Source of the DNA: Desulfobacteraceae bacterium 4572_35.1
GTDB taxonomy: Bacteria; Desulfobacterota; Desulfuromonadia; Desulfuromonadales; Desulfuromonadaceae
Direction: 5' to 3'
Assembly: GCA_002084705.1 (NCBI GenBank)
Contig: NBLX01000026.1
Span: 1-33,661 of the forward strand
DNA length: 33,661 nt
In this document: positions 9,484 to 19,188 of the stretch, one piece after another
Numbering within the stretch: position 1 is the first letter of the stretch
Layout: every line of letters starts with the position of its first letter
Notes under the pieces: generated by a model
Databases searched by the model: none
Told to the model about the DNA's origin: nothing
Seen by the model: only the letters and a program-made list of their open reading frames with translations
Position numbers and translations under genes: made by a program

Positions 9484-9529
9484 TTTGACACAAAAAAACC
9501 CGGTAAATACCGGGTTTTTTTGTGTCAAA
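9484..9529. terminator. Bidirectional terminator between sfrA and the CoA-binding gene
   Basis: A perfect 22-bp inverted repeat (9484-9505 with 9508-9529) has a CCCGGTA core flanked by seven A on one side and seven T on the other. It therefore works as a terminator for sfrBA on the plus strand and for the convergent rnhA operon on the minus strand. Confidence 0.9.
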
Positions 9530-9556
9530 AATAACTGGATTTAATTGTCTTTCACC

Positions 9557-9952
9557 TCAACGCAAAATTACCAGTAAACAGCTACCGTCAGCTATTATAT
9601 TTATATCGTTATCGATACACTGCTTTACCGCACTGGGGCTTTCTGCTCCGGGTTGCATCCATATGTTTTTAATACCTTTGTCGATCGCTTGTTGTACGAC
9701 CTGCTCGGTTATGTGTGGCGGTGTGATGATAGACAGGCTTTGAACTGTGTCAGGAAGATCCATAACTGATTTTACCGATTTAAGCCCCTCGATAGAGGCA
9801 ACCTTGTTGTTGATGGGGATAACATCACGATTGGCCCGTTGGTAACAACGTAACACCTTATTGCCATATTTATTGCGATTAGTAGAAGCTCCAGCGACAG
9901 CAAATACGGGTGCGGACAAAAATTGTTCAATCTGTTGATCGACAGTGTTCAT
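9557..9952 (-). CDS. CoA-binding domain protein (YccU-like)
   Basis: The 131-residue protein consists of one CoA-binding Rossmann domain, like those at the N-terminus of succinyl-CoA ligase alpha subunits. It shows FAVAGASTNRNKYGN (nucleotide-binding loop), VIPINNK, the SIITPP strand and loop, and NIWMQPGAES. The family is widespread and its physiological role is not established. GAGGAAG lies 6 bases before the ATG. It follows rnhA by 20 bases and is probably cotranscribed with it, ending at the shared bidirectional terminator. Confidence 0.88.
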   Translation of the reverse strand: MNTVDQQIEQFLSAPVFAVAGASTNRNKYGNKVLRCYQRANRDVIPINNKVASIEGLKSVKSVMDLPDTVQSLSIITPPHITEQVVQQAIDKGIKNIWMQPGAESPSAVKQCIDNDINIIADGSCLLVILR

Positions 9953-9972
9953 AGTATCTTCCTCTGTTGTGG

Positions 9973-10428
9973 TTAATAATCTTGTTTATTAACTATTGCC
10001 TGACGCGCCAGTTCATCACAGCGTTCATTTTCAATGTGACCGGCATGTCCTTTGACCCAATGCCAGTGAACCTGATGCCCGTTTACCGCAGCGTCGAGTC
10101 GCTCCCATAGGTCACGGTTTAACACCGGCTTGCGCTGGGAATTCTTCCAGCCCTTTTTTTTCCACCCCGCTAACCACTCAGTCATCCCTTTGCATACATA
10201 CTGTGAATCTGTGGTCATGTTGACTTTACATGGTCGCTTAAGAGCTTCAAGGCCAATTATTGCCCCCATCAGTTCCATGCGATTGTTGGTGGTGTCAGGC
10301 TCGTAGCCGCTAAACTCTTTCATGTGCTCACCGTAGCGAATAATAGTGCCAAACCCGCCGGGGCCAGGGTTGCCGCTACAGGCACCATCGCTAAAGATTT
10401 CAACTTCCGCTGCATCGTTATTGCTCAT
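9973..10428 (-). CDS. rnhA: Ribonuclease HI
   Basis: RNase HI degrades the RNA strand of RNA-DNA hybrids during replication. The protein has 151 residues, the usual size. The catalytic carboxylates are visible as Asp14 ([15 protein letters not shown]), Glu52 (NNRMELMGA), Asp74 (TTDSQYV) and Asp138 (NERCDELA), with the flexible-loop His128 in KGHAGH. The basic protrusion [14 protein letters not shown] is present. AAGGA sits 9 bases before the ATG. It is the first gene of a two-gene operon. Confidence 0.97.
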   Translation of the reverse strand: MSNNDAAEVEIFSDGACSGNPGPGGFGTIIRYGEHMKEFSGYEPDTTNNRMELMGAIIGLEALKRPCKVNMTTDSQYVCKGMTEWLAGWKKKGWKNSQRKPVLNRDLWERLDAAVNGHQVHWHWVKGHAGHIENERCDELARQAIVNKQDY

Positions 10429-10740
10429 ATCTGTTTTATCCTTGTTGGTTTTAAAGAAGTTTATACGTGGCAGTTAATTAAGCAAAAAAATTATTAGTAT
10501 GAATGTGAGGGTTGTAAGGGCAAGCGTTGTTGAGTGCAACCTATGATCAGAGCTGTTCAAAAATAATATCTGATGCAGAGAGTATGTAAAGCATTTTGTG
10601 TAAATGTTTTTTCTAATAAATTGGCATTCTGTCTTCAAACATGATGGAAAAACGATTCATAGCAGTTTTCCAATCTCTTATCGGTCTAGTCCCTCTTTTG
10701 GCGATGTTATTCAGTGCCAGTTTATAATACCCCACAACCA
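10429..10740. other. Intergenic stretch upstream of rnhA
   Basis: No gene can be supported on either strand. It should contain the rnhA promoter on the minus strand, but I could not single out a convincing -35/-10 pair. Composition is AT-rich up to about 10720 and then changes into the GC-richer repeat-like block that follows. Confidence 0.4.
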
Positions 10741-10774
10741 AAACCTGTAACCTTAGACCCAAAGGGCGCAACAC

Positions 10775-10915
10775 GTTGCTCCCCTATGGTGTGCCCTTGA
10801 TCTGCGCCGCAACACGATTGATGGGCACGTCGCTTACGCTCCTTTGCCCATCCTACGGTTTGACACAAGTGCAGTGGGGTCAGGTCTTGCGTTGCTATAT
10901 CTAACGCTTATGGTG
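10775..10915. repeat. Repeat-like block, possibly REP/RAYT-associated
   Basis: A GC-richer block in an AT-rich spacer contains an imperfect hairpin: GATGGGCA at 10820-10827 pairs with TGCCCATC at 10845-10852 around a 17-base loop. It is followed by GTGGGGTCAGGTCTTGC (about 10875-10891). From memory, both the GATGGGCA...TGCCCATCCTACG hairpin and the GGGGTCAGGTCTTG string recur in proteobacterial genomes beside REP-associated tyrosine transposase genes. No transposase gene is present, so it may be a non-autonomous copy or a remnant. The copy number in the genome is unknown. Confidence 0.45.
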
Positions 10916-11023
10916 GTCAAAATTCGGTTATCACAAGTGATCATTTTTAGGTTGTCAAAACTATCCACCATTGAAAATATGAAGATTTTAGAATATATTG
11001 TCGGAAAAAGTCAGGAGGTGCTT

Positions 11024-11212
11024 ATGCCTATTTACGAATATCGCTGTCGAGATTGCGGTAAAGTAACCGAAAAGATTGCTCGTAGCAGCCAAAAAGAAAT
11101 TATCTGTCCTGTTTGTAACGGTAAGGCAGAAAGGATTGTATCAATGTTTTCCAACAAGGTGAGTTCTAATAACAGCTCTGGGGGCTGCATGCCCAGTTCG
11201 GGGTTTGGTTGA
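11024..11212 (+). CDS. FmdB-family zinc ribbon protein
   Basis: This small 62-residue protein starts MPIYEYRCRDCGK, the hallmark of the FmdB family of putative regulatory zinc ribbons. Two CxxC knuckles (Cys8/11 and Cys28/31) would bind one zinc, and the tail is Ser/Gly-rich. The frame is open much further upstream, but AGGAGG at 11013-11018 fixes the ATG at 11024. The function of the family is not established. It stands alone between the repeat-like block and the tRNA terminator; 11213-11360 shows no gene. Confidence 0.85.
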   Translation: MPIYEYRCRDCGKVTEKIARSSQKEIICPVCNGKAERIVSMFSNKVSSNNSSGGCMPSSGFG

Positions 11213-11360
11213 GGTTAGCTATGTCGCGGCGTGACCGTTTCATATTAAAAGGATATAAACACTCAATGATTCTAATGATCTTGTCATGATTCTTTGGATT
11301 AACCGGGGTGGTTTTTCTGGTGTAGACCAAAGGGATGTAGCTGCATGGAATAAAATAAGA

Positions 11361-11390
11361 AAGCTCTGTTGAAATCAATCAACAGAGCTT
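11361..11390 (-). terminator. Terminator of the serA-hisZ-purA-tRNA operon
   Basis: Perfect 12-bp arms (11361-11372 with 11379-11390) enclose a 6-base loop. On the minus strand a T-rich tract follows, so it ends transcription coming through tRNA-Glu. Confidence 0.8.
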
Positions 11391-11397
11391 AAATATT

Positions 11398-11475
11398 TGG
11401 CGTCCCCAAGGGGATTCGAACCCCTGTCGCCGCCGTGAAAGGGCGGTGTCCTGGGCCAGGCTAGACGATAGGGAC
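11398..11475 (-). tRNA. tRNA-Glu (TTC), CCA encoded
   Basis: The minus strand gives a full cloverleaf: acceptor GTCCCTA pairs with TGGGGAC, with a G discriminator and an encoded CCA. The D arm, a GGTTCGAATCC T arm and the anticodon loop CTTTCAC are all present; the anticodon TTC lies at 11437-11439. It sits 14 bases downstream of tRNA-Lys and just ahead of the terminator. Confidence 0.97.
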
Positions 11476-11484
11476 TTATGTTTT

Positions 11485-12846
<1,362 letters not shown>

Positions 12847-14127
12847 TTACAGAGTCGCGGTGCCATCAAATAGTGCTGTTGTGGCGACCTCGTTTAAGAT
12901 GTTGTCGCTAATGGACAGCACTGAACAGGTGTCACCTGTTTCTGGAACAGTGATGAGATAGCGAAAATTCATCTTGATTGCGTATTGTTGGTTCTCCTGT
13001 GGACTGTATTCGCCAATGCATGTTGAAAGACCCTGGCTGCGCAGAGCCGATGCCAGTTTATGCACAGAAGTTTCTTCTTTGTGTTGAGATACAATAAGTG
13101 CATCGGCTCCGGGTTTCGCTGCTTTAGAGAGTTGATTTGGCATAGAAAATAGTAAATTAAGCAGATTGAAGGCGAATCCTGTTGCTGGTGCTGGGCTGCC
13201 GTAGGTGCCCATCAGGTCATCGTAGCGCCCACCTAAGCAAACTGCTTTGCCAAAACCGGCTAGGAAGCCCTGAAAAGTGATGCCGGTGTAATAACCAAGC
13301 CCGCGCAATTCACCGAGGTCTATGGTCAAGTGCTCATTTGCACCATAGAAATCGAGGATATTTAAAGTTTTGTGTAGATTTTCTAACGCTTTTTTGGAGC
13401 GATCGTTGGTAACTACAGCGGCGGCGCGGTCGAGTACGTCAACTCCACCAAATAGGCGTGGTAGTGCCATGATCTCTTCACATTGCCGGGCTGTGATTGG
13501 CAGTTTTTCCAGCTGTTGTTTGAGCCCTGAGCTATCTTTGTGCAGGATGATGTTATGCAGATTGTTTATTTGTGTGTTGTTTAGATTTAACCCTGCAAGT
13601 ACCCCGCGGTAAAATTCAACCTGACCGATATCAACAGTGTATTGTGGAGCTTGCAGGTCACTTAAGCACTCTAGTGCGATTGCGATCATTTCAGCGTCGG
13701 CTTGTGGTCCCGAATGACCGATGAGTTCAATACCGGATTGAAATATCTCCCGATCTTTGCCTGCCTGCTGTTCTGTGTGACGTAAAACCCGACATGAATA
13801 GCTCAGACGTTGGGGCATGGCGGCGTTTTTCATTCTGGTAGCAAAAACACGGGCAATCTGTGGCGTTATGTCGGGAGGAAACGCCAACATATAACCACTT
13901 TGCCGATCGTCAAAACGCAAGGTGGATTCTTTGAGTTCCTTGTCGAGACCGCGCTCTAATACGTGGAGAAATTCCAGAGATGGTGGAGTAAGCGGTTGAA
14001 AGCCCCAGCGTTTAAAGACCTGATGGAGTGTGCTTTTCAAGTATTCAATTTTAACGGCGTTGATGGGCAGAAAATCTTTAACCCCTTTGGGGATCATCGC
14101 TTCAAAAGTTGTGTTGTCTTGATTCAT
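12847..14127 (-). CDS. hisZ: ATP phosphoribosyltransferase regulatory subunit HisZ
   Basis: HisZ is a catalytically inactive histidyl-tRNA synthetase paralogue that binds and controls the short form of HisG in histidine biosynthesis. The 426 residues show the class II synthetase-like fold: IPKGVKDFLP at the start, FPPDITPQIARV, RLSYSCRVLRH, GIELIGHSGPQADAEM, and the HisS-like segment RGLGYYTGITFQGF followed by GGRYDDLMG. The choice of HisZ over HisS rests on the missing anticodon-binding domain and on the short, divergent C-terminus. hisG is not in the window. The gene lies between serA and purA with short gaps. Confidence 0.9.
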   Translation of the reverse strand: MNQDNTTFEAMIPKGVKDFLPINAVKIEYLKSTLHQVFKRWGFQPLTPPSLEFLHVLERGLDKELKESTLRFDDRQSGYMLAFPPDITPQIARVFATRMKNAAMPQRLSYSCRVLRHTEQQAGKDREIFQSGIELIGHSGPQADAEMIAIALECLSDLQAPQYTVDIGQVEFYRGVLAGLNLNNTQINNLHNIILHKDSSGLKQQLEKLPITARQCEEIMALPRLFGGVDVLDRAAAVVTNDRSKKALENLHKTLNILDFYGANEHLTIDLGELRGLGYYTGITFQGFLAGFGKAVCLGGRYDDLMGTYGSPAPATGFAFNLLNLLFSMPNQLSKAAKPGADALIVSQHKEETSVHKLASALRSQGLSTCIGEYSPQENQQYAIKMNFRYLITVPETGDTCSVLSISDNILNEVATTALFDGTATL

Positions 14128-14166
14128 CTATCTCTTTCTTGTGGTAGCTCTATTGATTATTTGAAA

Positions 14167-15810
14167 TTAACAGTTGAGTTGCTCGGGTAGTTCAATCTGA
14201 ATGGCTGAAATTACGTTGTCTTGTTGACGCAGTTTTTTCATTGTCTCGGCAGATATTTTTTGATCTACCCTTAACAACGACATGGCAGTACCTTTAATTT
14301 TGCTCCGTGACAGATTCATCATTGCAATATTGATGTTTTCTTCAGCCATTAAAGCTCCAAGTACAGCAATAACCCCCGGTCTGTCGTTGTTTTTAACGAC
14401 CAGAATGTGACCGGCTGGGGTTGCTTCGATAGCATATCCATCTACGCCGACAATGCGACAGTCCTGGTTGTTAAACATGGCGCCCTCCACCGAACGGCAT
14501 CCTTGCTCGCCGACAATGGTTAATTTTATCATATTAGAAAAACCAGCGGCAAGGTTTCTGCGGGTTTCTGTTACGGTGATGCCACGTTCACGGATTATAT
14601 GCGGAGCATTAACATAGTTGATGCGCGGTCCCAATATGGGAGTAAGTAAGCCTTTGAGGACAGCAGAAGTTACCGGTTCTGTTGAGTTTTGAGTTATGGT
14701 GCCGGAGTATTCGATGGCGATACTGTCAAAGGGTTTCTCCTCCAATTGTTGCGCTAAGAATGCCCCCATGTTCTCACCCAGAGTTATGTATGGTCGCAAC
14801 GTGTCTAGCAGGTTGGAGTTAACAGAGGGAACATTCAATGCGTTGCGTACAATGCCAGTAGTCAGAAAATTGACAACCTGCTTCGCTGCTTGAACTGTAA
14901 CATTCTTTTGAGCATCAATAGTGGATGCACGCATGTGTGGGGTATAGATGACATTTTTCAGTGCCAATAGTGGATTGTTGGGCATGGGCGGTTCTGTCGA
15001 GAAAGTATCAAGGGCGGCACCTGCCAAGATGCCATTTTTTAGCGCCTCTACCATGTCCTTTTCATTTATCAACCCCCCCAGGGCGCAGTTAATCAGGCGA
15101 CATCCCGGTTTGATCTTAGCAAATGTTTCTGCGTTTAAAAATTGCTCTGTTTCGTTGTTTAGCGGTACATGTACTGATATGAAGTCGGATGTTTGTAGGA
15201 GGGTTTCAAGTGGAACTTTGCTGGCTCCAAGGCGTTTAATTATCTCTTCTGAAAGGTATGGGTCGTACAAGTTGACCTGCATATGCAGACCGCGTGCGTA
15301 CTCGATAACCTTTCGGCCTATCTTACCACCACCGATCACTCCAAGGGTTTTGCCGCTGATTTCGGTGCCGATAAAGTTTGTTGAGTTCCATTGCCCCTGG
15401 CGTACGGATATGTGGGCTTGAGGAATCATGCGAGCTAACGATAATATCATGGCGATAGCATGTTCGGCGATGGTTGTGGTACTGCCTGTTGGTGTGTTGG
15501 TGACCACTATGCCGTGTTTGTTGGCGGCATCCATGTCAATATTTTCAATGCCGATGCCGGCGCGAGCTATTATTTTTAAATTTGTCGCGGCTTCGATCAA
15601 TTCAGCTGTTACCGCAGTTCCGCCGCGTACTAGTAGTGCATCTACATCGCCGATCGCCTGTAATAGATTCTTGGAATCGATACCGGGACGGTAGTCGACA
15701 TTTATCCCGGCTGTATCAGAAAGAATGCCTAAACTATCGGCTGAAAAATTGTCAGAAATGAGTACTCGCAATTGGAACCTATCTTGATGATGATCGATCT
15801 TAAAAGACAA
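14167..15810 (-). CDS. serA: D-3-phosphoglycerate dehydrogenase family protein with an altered active site
   Basis: SerA oxidises 3-phosphoglycerate with NAD to start serine synthesis. The order is that of the long bacterial form: N-terminal substrate domain, NAD-binding domain (GVIGGGKIGR), intervening domain from about 330, and a C-terminal ACT domain (VVKNNDRPGVIAVLGALM). The usual catalytic Arg in N-x-A-R-G-G is replaced: NCALGG has Leu244 (codon CTG at 15081-15079). The Asn of the GNT loop is Ser (TPTGSTTTIAEHA), and HLGAST is HMRAST. Glu273 and His292 are retained. The ATG has no clear ribosome binding site; a TTG at 15771 (residue 14) would give the family-typical RVLISDNFS start. It is the first gene of serA-hisZ-purA. 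Confidence 0.88.
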   Translation of the reverse strand: MSFKIDHHQDRFQLRVLISDNFSADSLGILSDTAGINVDYRPGIDSKNLLQAIGDVDALLVRGGTAVTAELIEAATNLKIIARAGIGIENIDMDAANKHGIVVTNTPTGSTTTIAEHAIAMILSLARMIPQAHISVRQGQWNSTNFIGTEISGKTLGVIGGGKIGRKVIEYARGLHMQVNLYDPYLSEEIIKRLGASKVPLETLLQTSDFISVHVPLNNETEQFLNAETFAKIKPGCRLINCALGGLINEKDMVEALKNGILAGAALDTFSTEPPMPNNPLLALKNVIYTPHMRASTIDAQKNVTVQAAKQVVNFLTTGIVRNALNVPSVNSNLLDTLRPYITLGENMGAFLAQQLEEKPFDSIAIEYSGTITQNSTEPVTSAVLKGLLTPILGPRINYVNAPHIIRERGITVTETRRNLAAGFSNMIKLTIVGEQGCRSVEGAMFNNQDCRIVGVDGYAIEATPAGHILVVKNNDRPGVIAVLGALMAEENINIAMMNLSRSKIKGTAMSLLRVDQKISAETMKKLRQQDNVISAIQIELPEQLNC

Positions 15811-15912
15811 TGGTTAAATTTAGTTGCACAACAGTAGGAAATTAGCAACAGGTGGATGCCATGTCAAGGTGAAAGCAGGTAATTGCGGATGCTGAGCAGG
15901 TGGGTAATAAAA

Positions 15913-15942
15913 AAGCCCCGCAATCGTTAAATTGCGGGGCTT
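15913..15942 (-). terminator. Terminator of the cold-shock gene
   Basis: Perfect 12-bp GC-rich arms (15913-15924 with 15931-15942) enclose a 6-base loop. On the minus strand it is followed by TTTTATTA. The plus-strand side also carries T-rich sequence, so it could work in both directions, but no plus-strand gene enters it. Confidence 0.85.
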
Positions 15943-15963
15943 GTTTTTGTTTTTACTAGAAAT

Positions 15964-16164
15964 TTACAGCTTTACAACGTTAGCTGCTTGAGGGCCTTTT
16001 TGACCGTCGGTAATTTCAAATTCTACGCGATCGCCTTCAGCGAGGGATTTGAATCCGTCACCGCCGATTGCTGAAAAATGAACAAATACGTCCGGACCGC
16101 CGTCTTGCTCAATGAAACCAAAACCTTTTGCGTCATTGAACCACTTTACTGAACCTTGTGCCAT
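15964..16164 (-). CDS. Cold-shock domain protein
   Basis: This 66-residue CspA-type protein is a single OB-fold that binds single-stranded RNA and DNA and melts RNA structure. RNP1 (KGFGFIEQ) and RNP2 (VFVHFSAI) are both intact, and the chain begins [24 protein letters not shown] lies about 8 bases before the ATG. A small hairpin (CCGGC/GCCGG, 16186-16198) lies in the leader just ahead of the ribosome binding site. Whether it is cold-induced or constitutive cannot be told from sequence. Confidence 0.96.
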   Translation of the reverse strand: MAQGSVKWFNDAKGFGFIEQDGGPDVFVHFSAIGGDGFKSLAEGDRVEFEITDGQKGPQAANVVKL

Positions 16165-16370
16165 TGTGTCTTACTCCTTTTTTGTCCGGCCATGCCGGTC
16201 GATATTGGTATTTTCAGCCGGAACCCTGTGGCGCGTCATCGTACCGTTAAGTCAAAAGGGGGTTCCGTACTAAACCAAAAATACAAGTCATGATAGCATG
16301 GCTGATAAAAAGAGCGCAAGGGAAAAGTGTTATGTTTTTCTAAGGTGGGTGTTAGATTCTTTTGAAAATA

Positions 16371-16401
16371 AAAAAGCGAAGGGTGGTACCCTTCGCTTTT
16401 T
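16371..16401 (-). terminator. Terminator of the second ferredoxin gene
   Basis: Perfect 14-bp arms (16371-16384 with 16388-16401) have a 3-base loop and run from A5 to T5. It lies 25 bases past the ferredoxin stop on the minus strand and could also act on the plus strand. Confidence 0.85.
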
Positions 16402-16425
16402 CTAGCTTTTTATCTCTGGAAAATA

Positions 16426-16596
16426 TTAACCTTCAGAGATAGCACCTACAGGGCAGGTGTCTGCGCAAGCGCCACAATCTGTGCAGAGCTCTGCGTTGAT
16501 TTCATACTGGTCAGCGCCTTCAGAGATAGCCTCTACCGGGCAAGAATCCTCACAAGCACCACAACTGGTGCAGTCGTCACTAATTACATAAGCCAT
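16426..16596 (-). CDS. Small 2[4Fe-4S] ferredoxin (second of two)
   Basis: This 56-residue acidic clostridial-type ferredoxin has two complete cluster motifs, Cys9/12/15/19 and Cys38/41/44/48. The open frame reaches 16656, but AAGGAG 6-7 bases before the ATG at 16596 and the family's usual MAYVISD start fix the gene here. It stands alone between its own terminator and the feo operon terminator. It is a plausible redox partner for the pyruvate:ferredoxin oxidoreductase at 28624. It differs clearly from the ferredoxin at 1348, so the two probably serve different partners. Confidence 0.95.
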   Translation of the reverse strand: MAYVISDDCTSCGACEDSCPVEAISEGADQYEINAELCTDCGACADTCPVGAISEG

Positions 16597-16691
16597 TTCG
16601 ATTCTCCTTTGAACTGAATTAAATATGGGGCTTAAAACCCCGTGGTAAACAAGCAATTTTCAATATACAGAATTTATGTTGCTTGTCTAGT

Positions 16692-16715
16692 AAAAAGAGA
16701 ACACCAATTGTTCCC
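16692..16715 (-). terminator. Terminator downstream of feoB
   Basis: A 7-bp stem with one G-U pair (16697-16703 with 16709-16715) has a 5-base loop and is followed on the minus strand by TTTTT. It begins 6 bases past the feoB stop. Confidence 0.65.
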
Positions 16716-16720
16716 TAGCC

Positions 16721-18895
16721 TCAACTTACTAATTTACCTGCTTGGAAAATGATTGTTGCCAGTGAAAAGGCAACTGCGCTGTTGAATATCAAGGCGAAAC
16801 AGGCCCATTTCCAGTTTGATTCACGAGCAATAACAACAATGGTTACGAAACACGGGGCGTAAAGTAAAACAAAAAGCATAGCACTCAACGCTGCGATTGG
16901 GTTCCAATGTGGGTCGTTGGCAATGCGCTCAGACAAGTTGGTGGACGCATCACTGTCAACGGCACCAAGTGAATAGGCGGTTCCTAGGGTGGAAACAATT
17001 ACCTCTTTAGCTGCAACTCCTCCCAGAAGTGCGATATTTGTGCGCCAGTCGAAACCGGCCCACTTGCTCAATGGTTCCAGCATTGTTCCTAGCTTGCCCG
17101 CAGCAGAATTCTTTAATGTCGCGGCGCCTTGTTGTTTTTCTAGGTCGATTAGGGCAATGCTGTATTGCTGCTGTTGTTGTGGTGTGGTTGCTTGCTCCAT
17201 CATTTGTTGTAGTTGTTGTTGTTGGCTTTGATAGGCCGTCGCTTGCTCAGCCGTTTGACCGGGAAAGGTCATGGCTGCCCATAGAAGAATGGAGATTGCT
17301 AAAATAACGGTGCCAGCTTTTTTTATATATTCGGCGGTACGTTCCCAAGTGTGGATCATGACCCCCCGTAAGGTTGGCCAGCGATAAGGGGGAAGCTCCA
17401 TGACAAACGGAGTGGATTCGCCCTTGATTAAGGTTGATCGCAGTAGTCGTGCTATCAGCAGCGCTATCATCCAGGCAACAAGGGTGATGGAAAACATTAT
17501 CAGTGCCTTGTACTCAGAGAAAAAGGCTCCAATTAGAAGGAGGAAAACCGGGATTTTGGCACCACATGGCATGAACGGAGCGGTGAGGATAGTTGCCAGT
17601 TTCTCCCGTGGACTGCGCAGAGTCCGTGCTGCCATGACGCCTGGCACGGCGCAGCCGCCAGCTATCCCCCCAGAAATAATAAACGGCATAACCGAGCTGC
17701 CGTGCAGGCCAAAGGTGCGGAATACTTTGTCCATCATATACGCAACGCGAGCCATGTAGCCCGAATCTTCAAGAAATGCGATCATGATAAACATGATCAT
17801 AATCAGTGGAACAAAGCTGAGGACACCGCCAATACCGTCGATAACTCCTGAAACAAGCAGAGACTGAAGATAACCGGCAGGGATTACTCTGGAAACAAAA
17901 TCAGCGAGCGAAGAGAAAAGAAACGCCAACAGTTGCATGGGATATTCGCCAAAAGCAAAGGTGATTTGAAACATGGCGTAGAGCAAAAACACCATAATGC
18001 TTGGGCCGAGCACCCTGTGGGTTAAAAATTTATCCAAGTTGTCGGTGACGTCGAATCTATATTCTTTCTCCGGAAAGGTGATTACATTTTTGCGTAGCAG
18101 TGCGTGGATAAAGCCATAGCGATAATCGGCTATTATGGCCTCAGGAAAAGAGTTTAGCGTCTTTTCACAATGGTCGCGCAGGTTGGTGACTATCTGTTGT
18201 AGTTGTGAGCTGGTTGTTTGATCGTAGCTACCTTGCTCCACCAGATTTTCATCACTTTCCAGGAACTTGATTGCGCTCCAGCGTGCTGGATATTTATCGG
18301 TGAGAAAGTTGCGCTCATTTATCAGTTGTTCCATTTCATTGAGCACGGGATCGATATCGGGACCATACGAGATATGTAGTGGTTGCCATTTGCCCTGACG
18401 TTCATTGGTTGTTTTGATCGCCTGCTGTAGCAGGTTTTGTTTTCCTTCACCGTTGCGGGCAATGGTTGGGCAGACATCACAGCCTAGACCCTTGGCCAGG
18501 GCTTCAACGTTAATTGTTATCCCCTGACTGCGAACGTCGTCCATCATGTTCAGCGCCAGAACCACCGGAATTCCCAACTCTAAAAATTGCACAGTCAGGT
18601 AGAGATGGCGTTCGAGCTTGGAGGCATCAACGACATTGATCACCAGATCGGGACGCTCTTCTACCAATACCTGCCGCGCTACTAACTCTTCTTGCGTGTA
18701 AGCGGTAAGTGAGTAGCAGCCGGGGAGGTCAATGATGTTGAGTTGAGTGCCGGCAAATTGAACGTGTCCCTCTTTGCGTTCGACAGTTATGCCTGGGTAG
18801 TTACCCACGTGGTGGTGAGAGCCGGTAACGGTATTGAATAGAGTGGTTTTCCCAGCATTTGGGTTGCCGGCGAAGGCAATGGTGCAGTTGTTCAT
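16721..18895 (-). CDS. feoB: Ferrous iron transporter FeoB
   Basis: FeoB is the inner-membrane Fe(II) transporter driven by its N-terminal nucleotide-binding domain. The G domain shows G1 GNPNAGKT (10-17), switch Thr37, G3 DLPG (56-59) and G4 NMMD (116-119), followed by the helical GDI region. The membrane part begins near residue 285 and includes the paired gate regions (GGIAGGCAVPGVMAARTL and MPCGAKIPVFLLL). Between two late membrane helices there is a Gln-rich loop (roughly residues 550-585, runs such as QQQQLQQMMEQ) that I do not regard as typical. The 724 residues fit the family. The start overlaps the feoA stop by ATGA. Confidence 0.95.
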   Translation of the reverse strand: MNNCTIAFAGNPNAGKTTLFNTVTGSHHHVGNYPGITVERKEGHVQFAGTQLNIIDLPGCYSLTAYTQEELVARQVLVEERPDLVINVVDASKLERHLYLTVQFLELGIPVVLALNMMDDVRSQGITINVEALAKGLGCDVCPTIARNGEGKQNLLQQAIKTTNERQGKWQPLHISYGPDIDPVLNEMEQLINERNFLTDKYPARWSAIKFLESDENLVEQGSYDQTTSSQLQQIVTNLRDHCEKTLNSFPEAIIADYRYGFIHALLRKNVITFPEKEYRFDVTDNLDKFLTHRVLGPSIMVFLLYAMFQITFAFGEYPMQLLAFLFSSLADFVSRVIPAGYLQSLLVSGVIDGIGGVLSFVPLIMIMFIMIAFLEDSGYMARVAYMMDKVFRTFGLHGSSVMPFIISGGIAGGCAVPGVMAARTLRSPREKLATILTAPFMPCGAKIPVFLLLIGAFFSEYKALIMFSITLVAWMIALLIARLLRSTLIKGESTPFVMELPPYRWPTLRGVMIHTWERTAEYIKKAGTVILAISILLWAAMTFPGQTAEQATAYQSQQQQLQQMMEQATTPQQQQQYSIALIDLEKQQGAATLKNSAAGKLGTMLEPLSKWAGFDWRTNIALLGGVAAKEVIVSTLGTAYSLGAVDSDASTNLSERIANDPHWNPIAALSAMLFVLLYAPCFVTIVVIARESNWKWACFALIFNSAVAFSLATIIFQAGKLVS

Positions 18896-19134
18896 GCTGT
18901 TGGCGCTTTCTTGTCTACGTAAATGTAGTCAGCTTCGTTGTTGCGTAGTGTTAAGGTGAATCCGCGCAGGCGTAGAGCGACTGGATCTTTTAGTGGGGCC
19001 CTGCCGACGATCTCGATGGCGGTGCCTGGCACTAGACCCATATCGCGCAGGCGTCGACCCATTTCGCCGCCGGCATTAACAGCAGTAACTGTTGCTTTGT
19101 CATTAACCTGAAGTTGACGTAGGGAACAGATCAT
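18892..19134 (-). CDS. feoA: Ferrous iron transport protein FeoA
   Basis: FeoA is a small cytoplasmic SH3-like protein needed for FeoB function. The 80 residues contain the typical RRLRDMGLVPGTAIEIVGRAP-like core (positions 28-48) and end in a strand carrying ALRLRGFTLTLR. AGGATA lies upstream of the ATG. It is the first gene of feoAB, is coupled to feoB by a 4-base overlap, and sits downstream of a candidate Fur box. Confidence 0.95.
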   Translation of the reverse strand: MICSLRQLQVNDKATVTAVNAGGEMGRRLRDMGLVPGTAIEIVGRAPLKDPVALRLRGFTLTLRNNEADYIYVDKKAPTA

Positions 19135-19173
19135 GATTTTCTATATCCTAATAGTGGTGAATGTGATTGATTT

Positions 19174-19188
19174 TGAAAATTGATTTCA
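19174..19188 (-). promoter_or_regulatory. Candidate Fur box upstream of feoAB
   Basis: TGAAAATTGATTTCA lies 40 bases before feoA. It matches the 7-1-7 Fur consensus TGATAATnATTATCA at 11 of 14 positions by my count and contains a TTGAAA/TTTCAA inverted repeat. A TTGACT (minus strand, 19228-19223) could be the -35 element, but no good -10 is visible at the right distance. Fur control of feoAB is well known; that this is the site is an inference. Confidence 0.5.
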
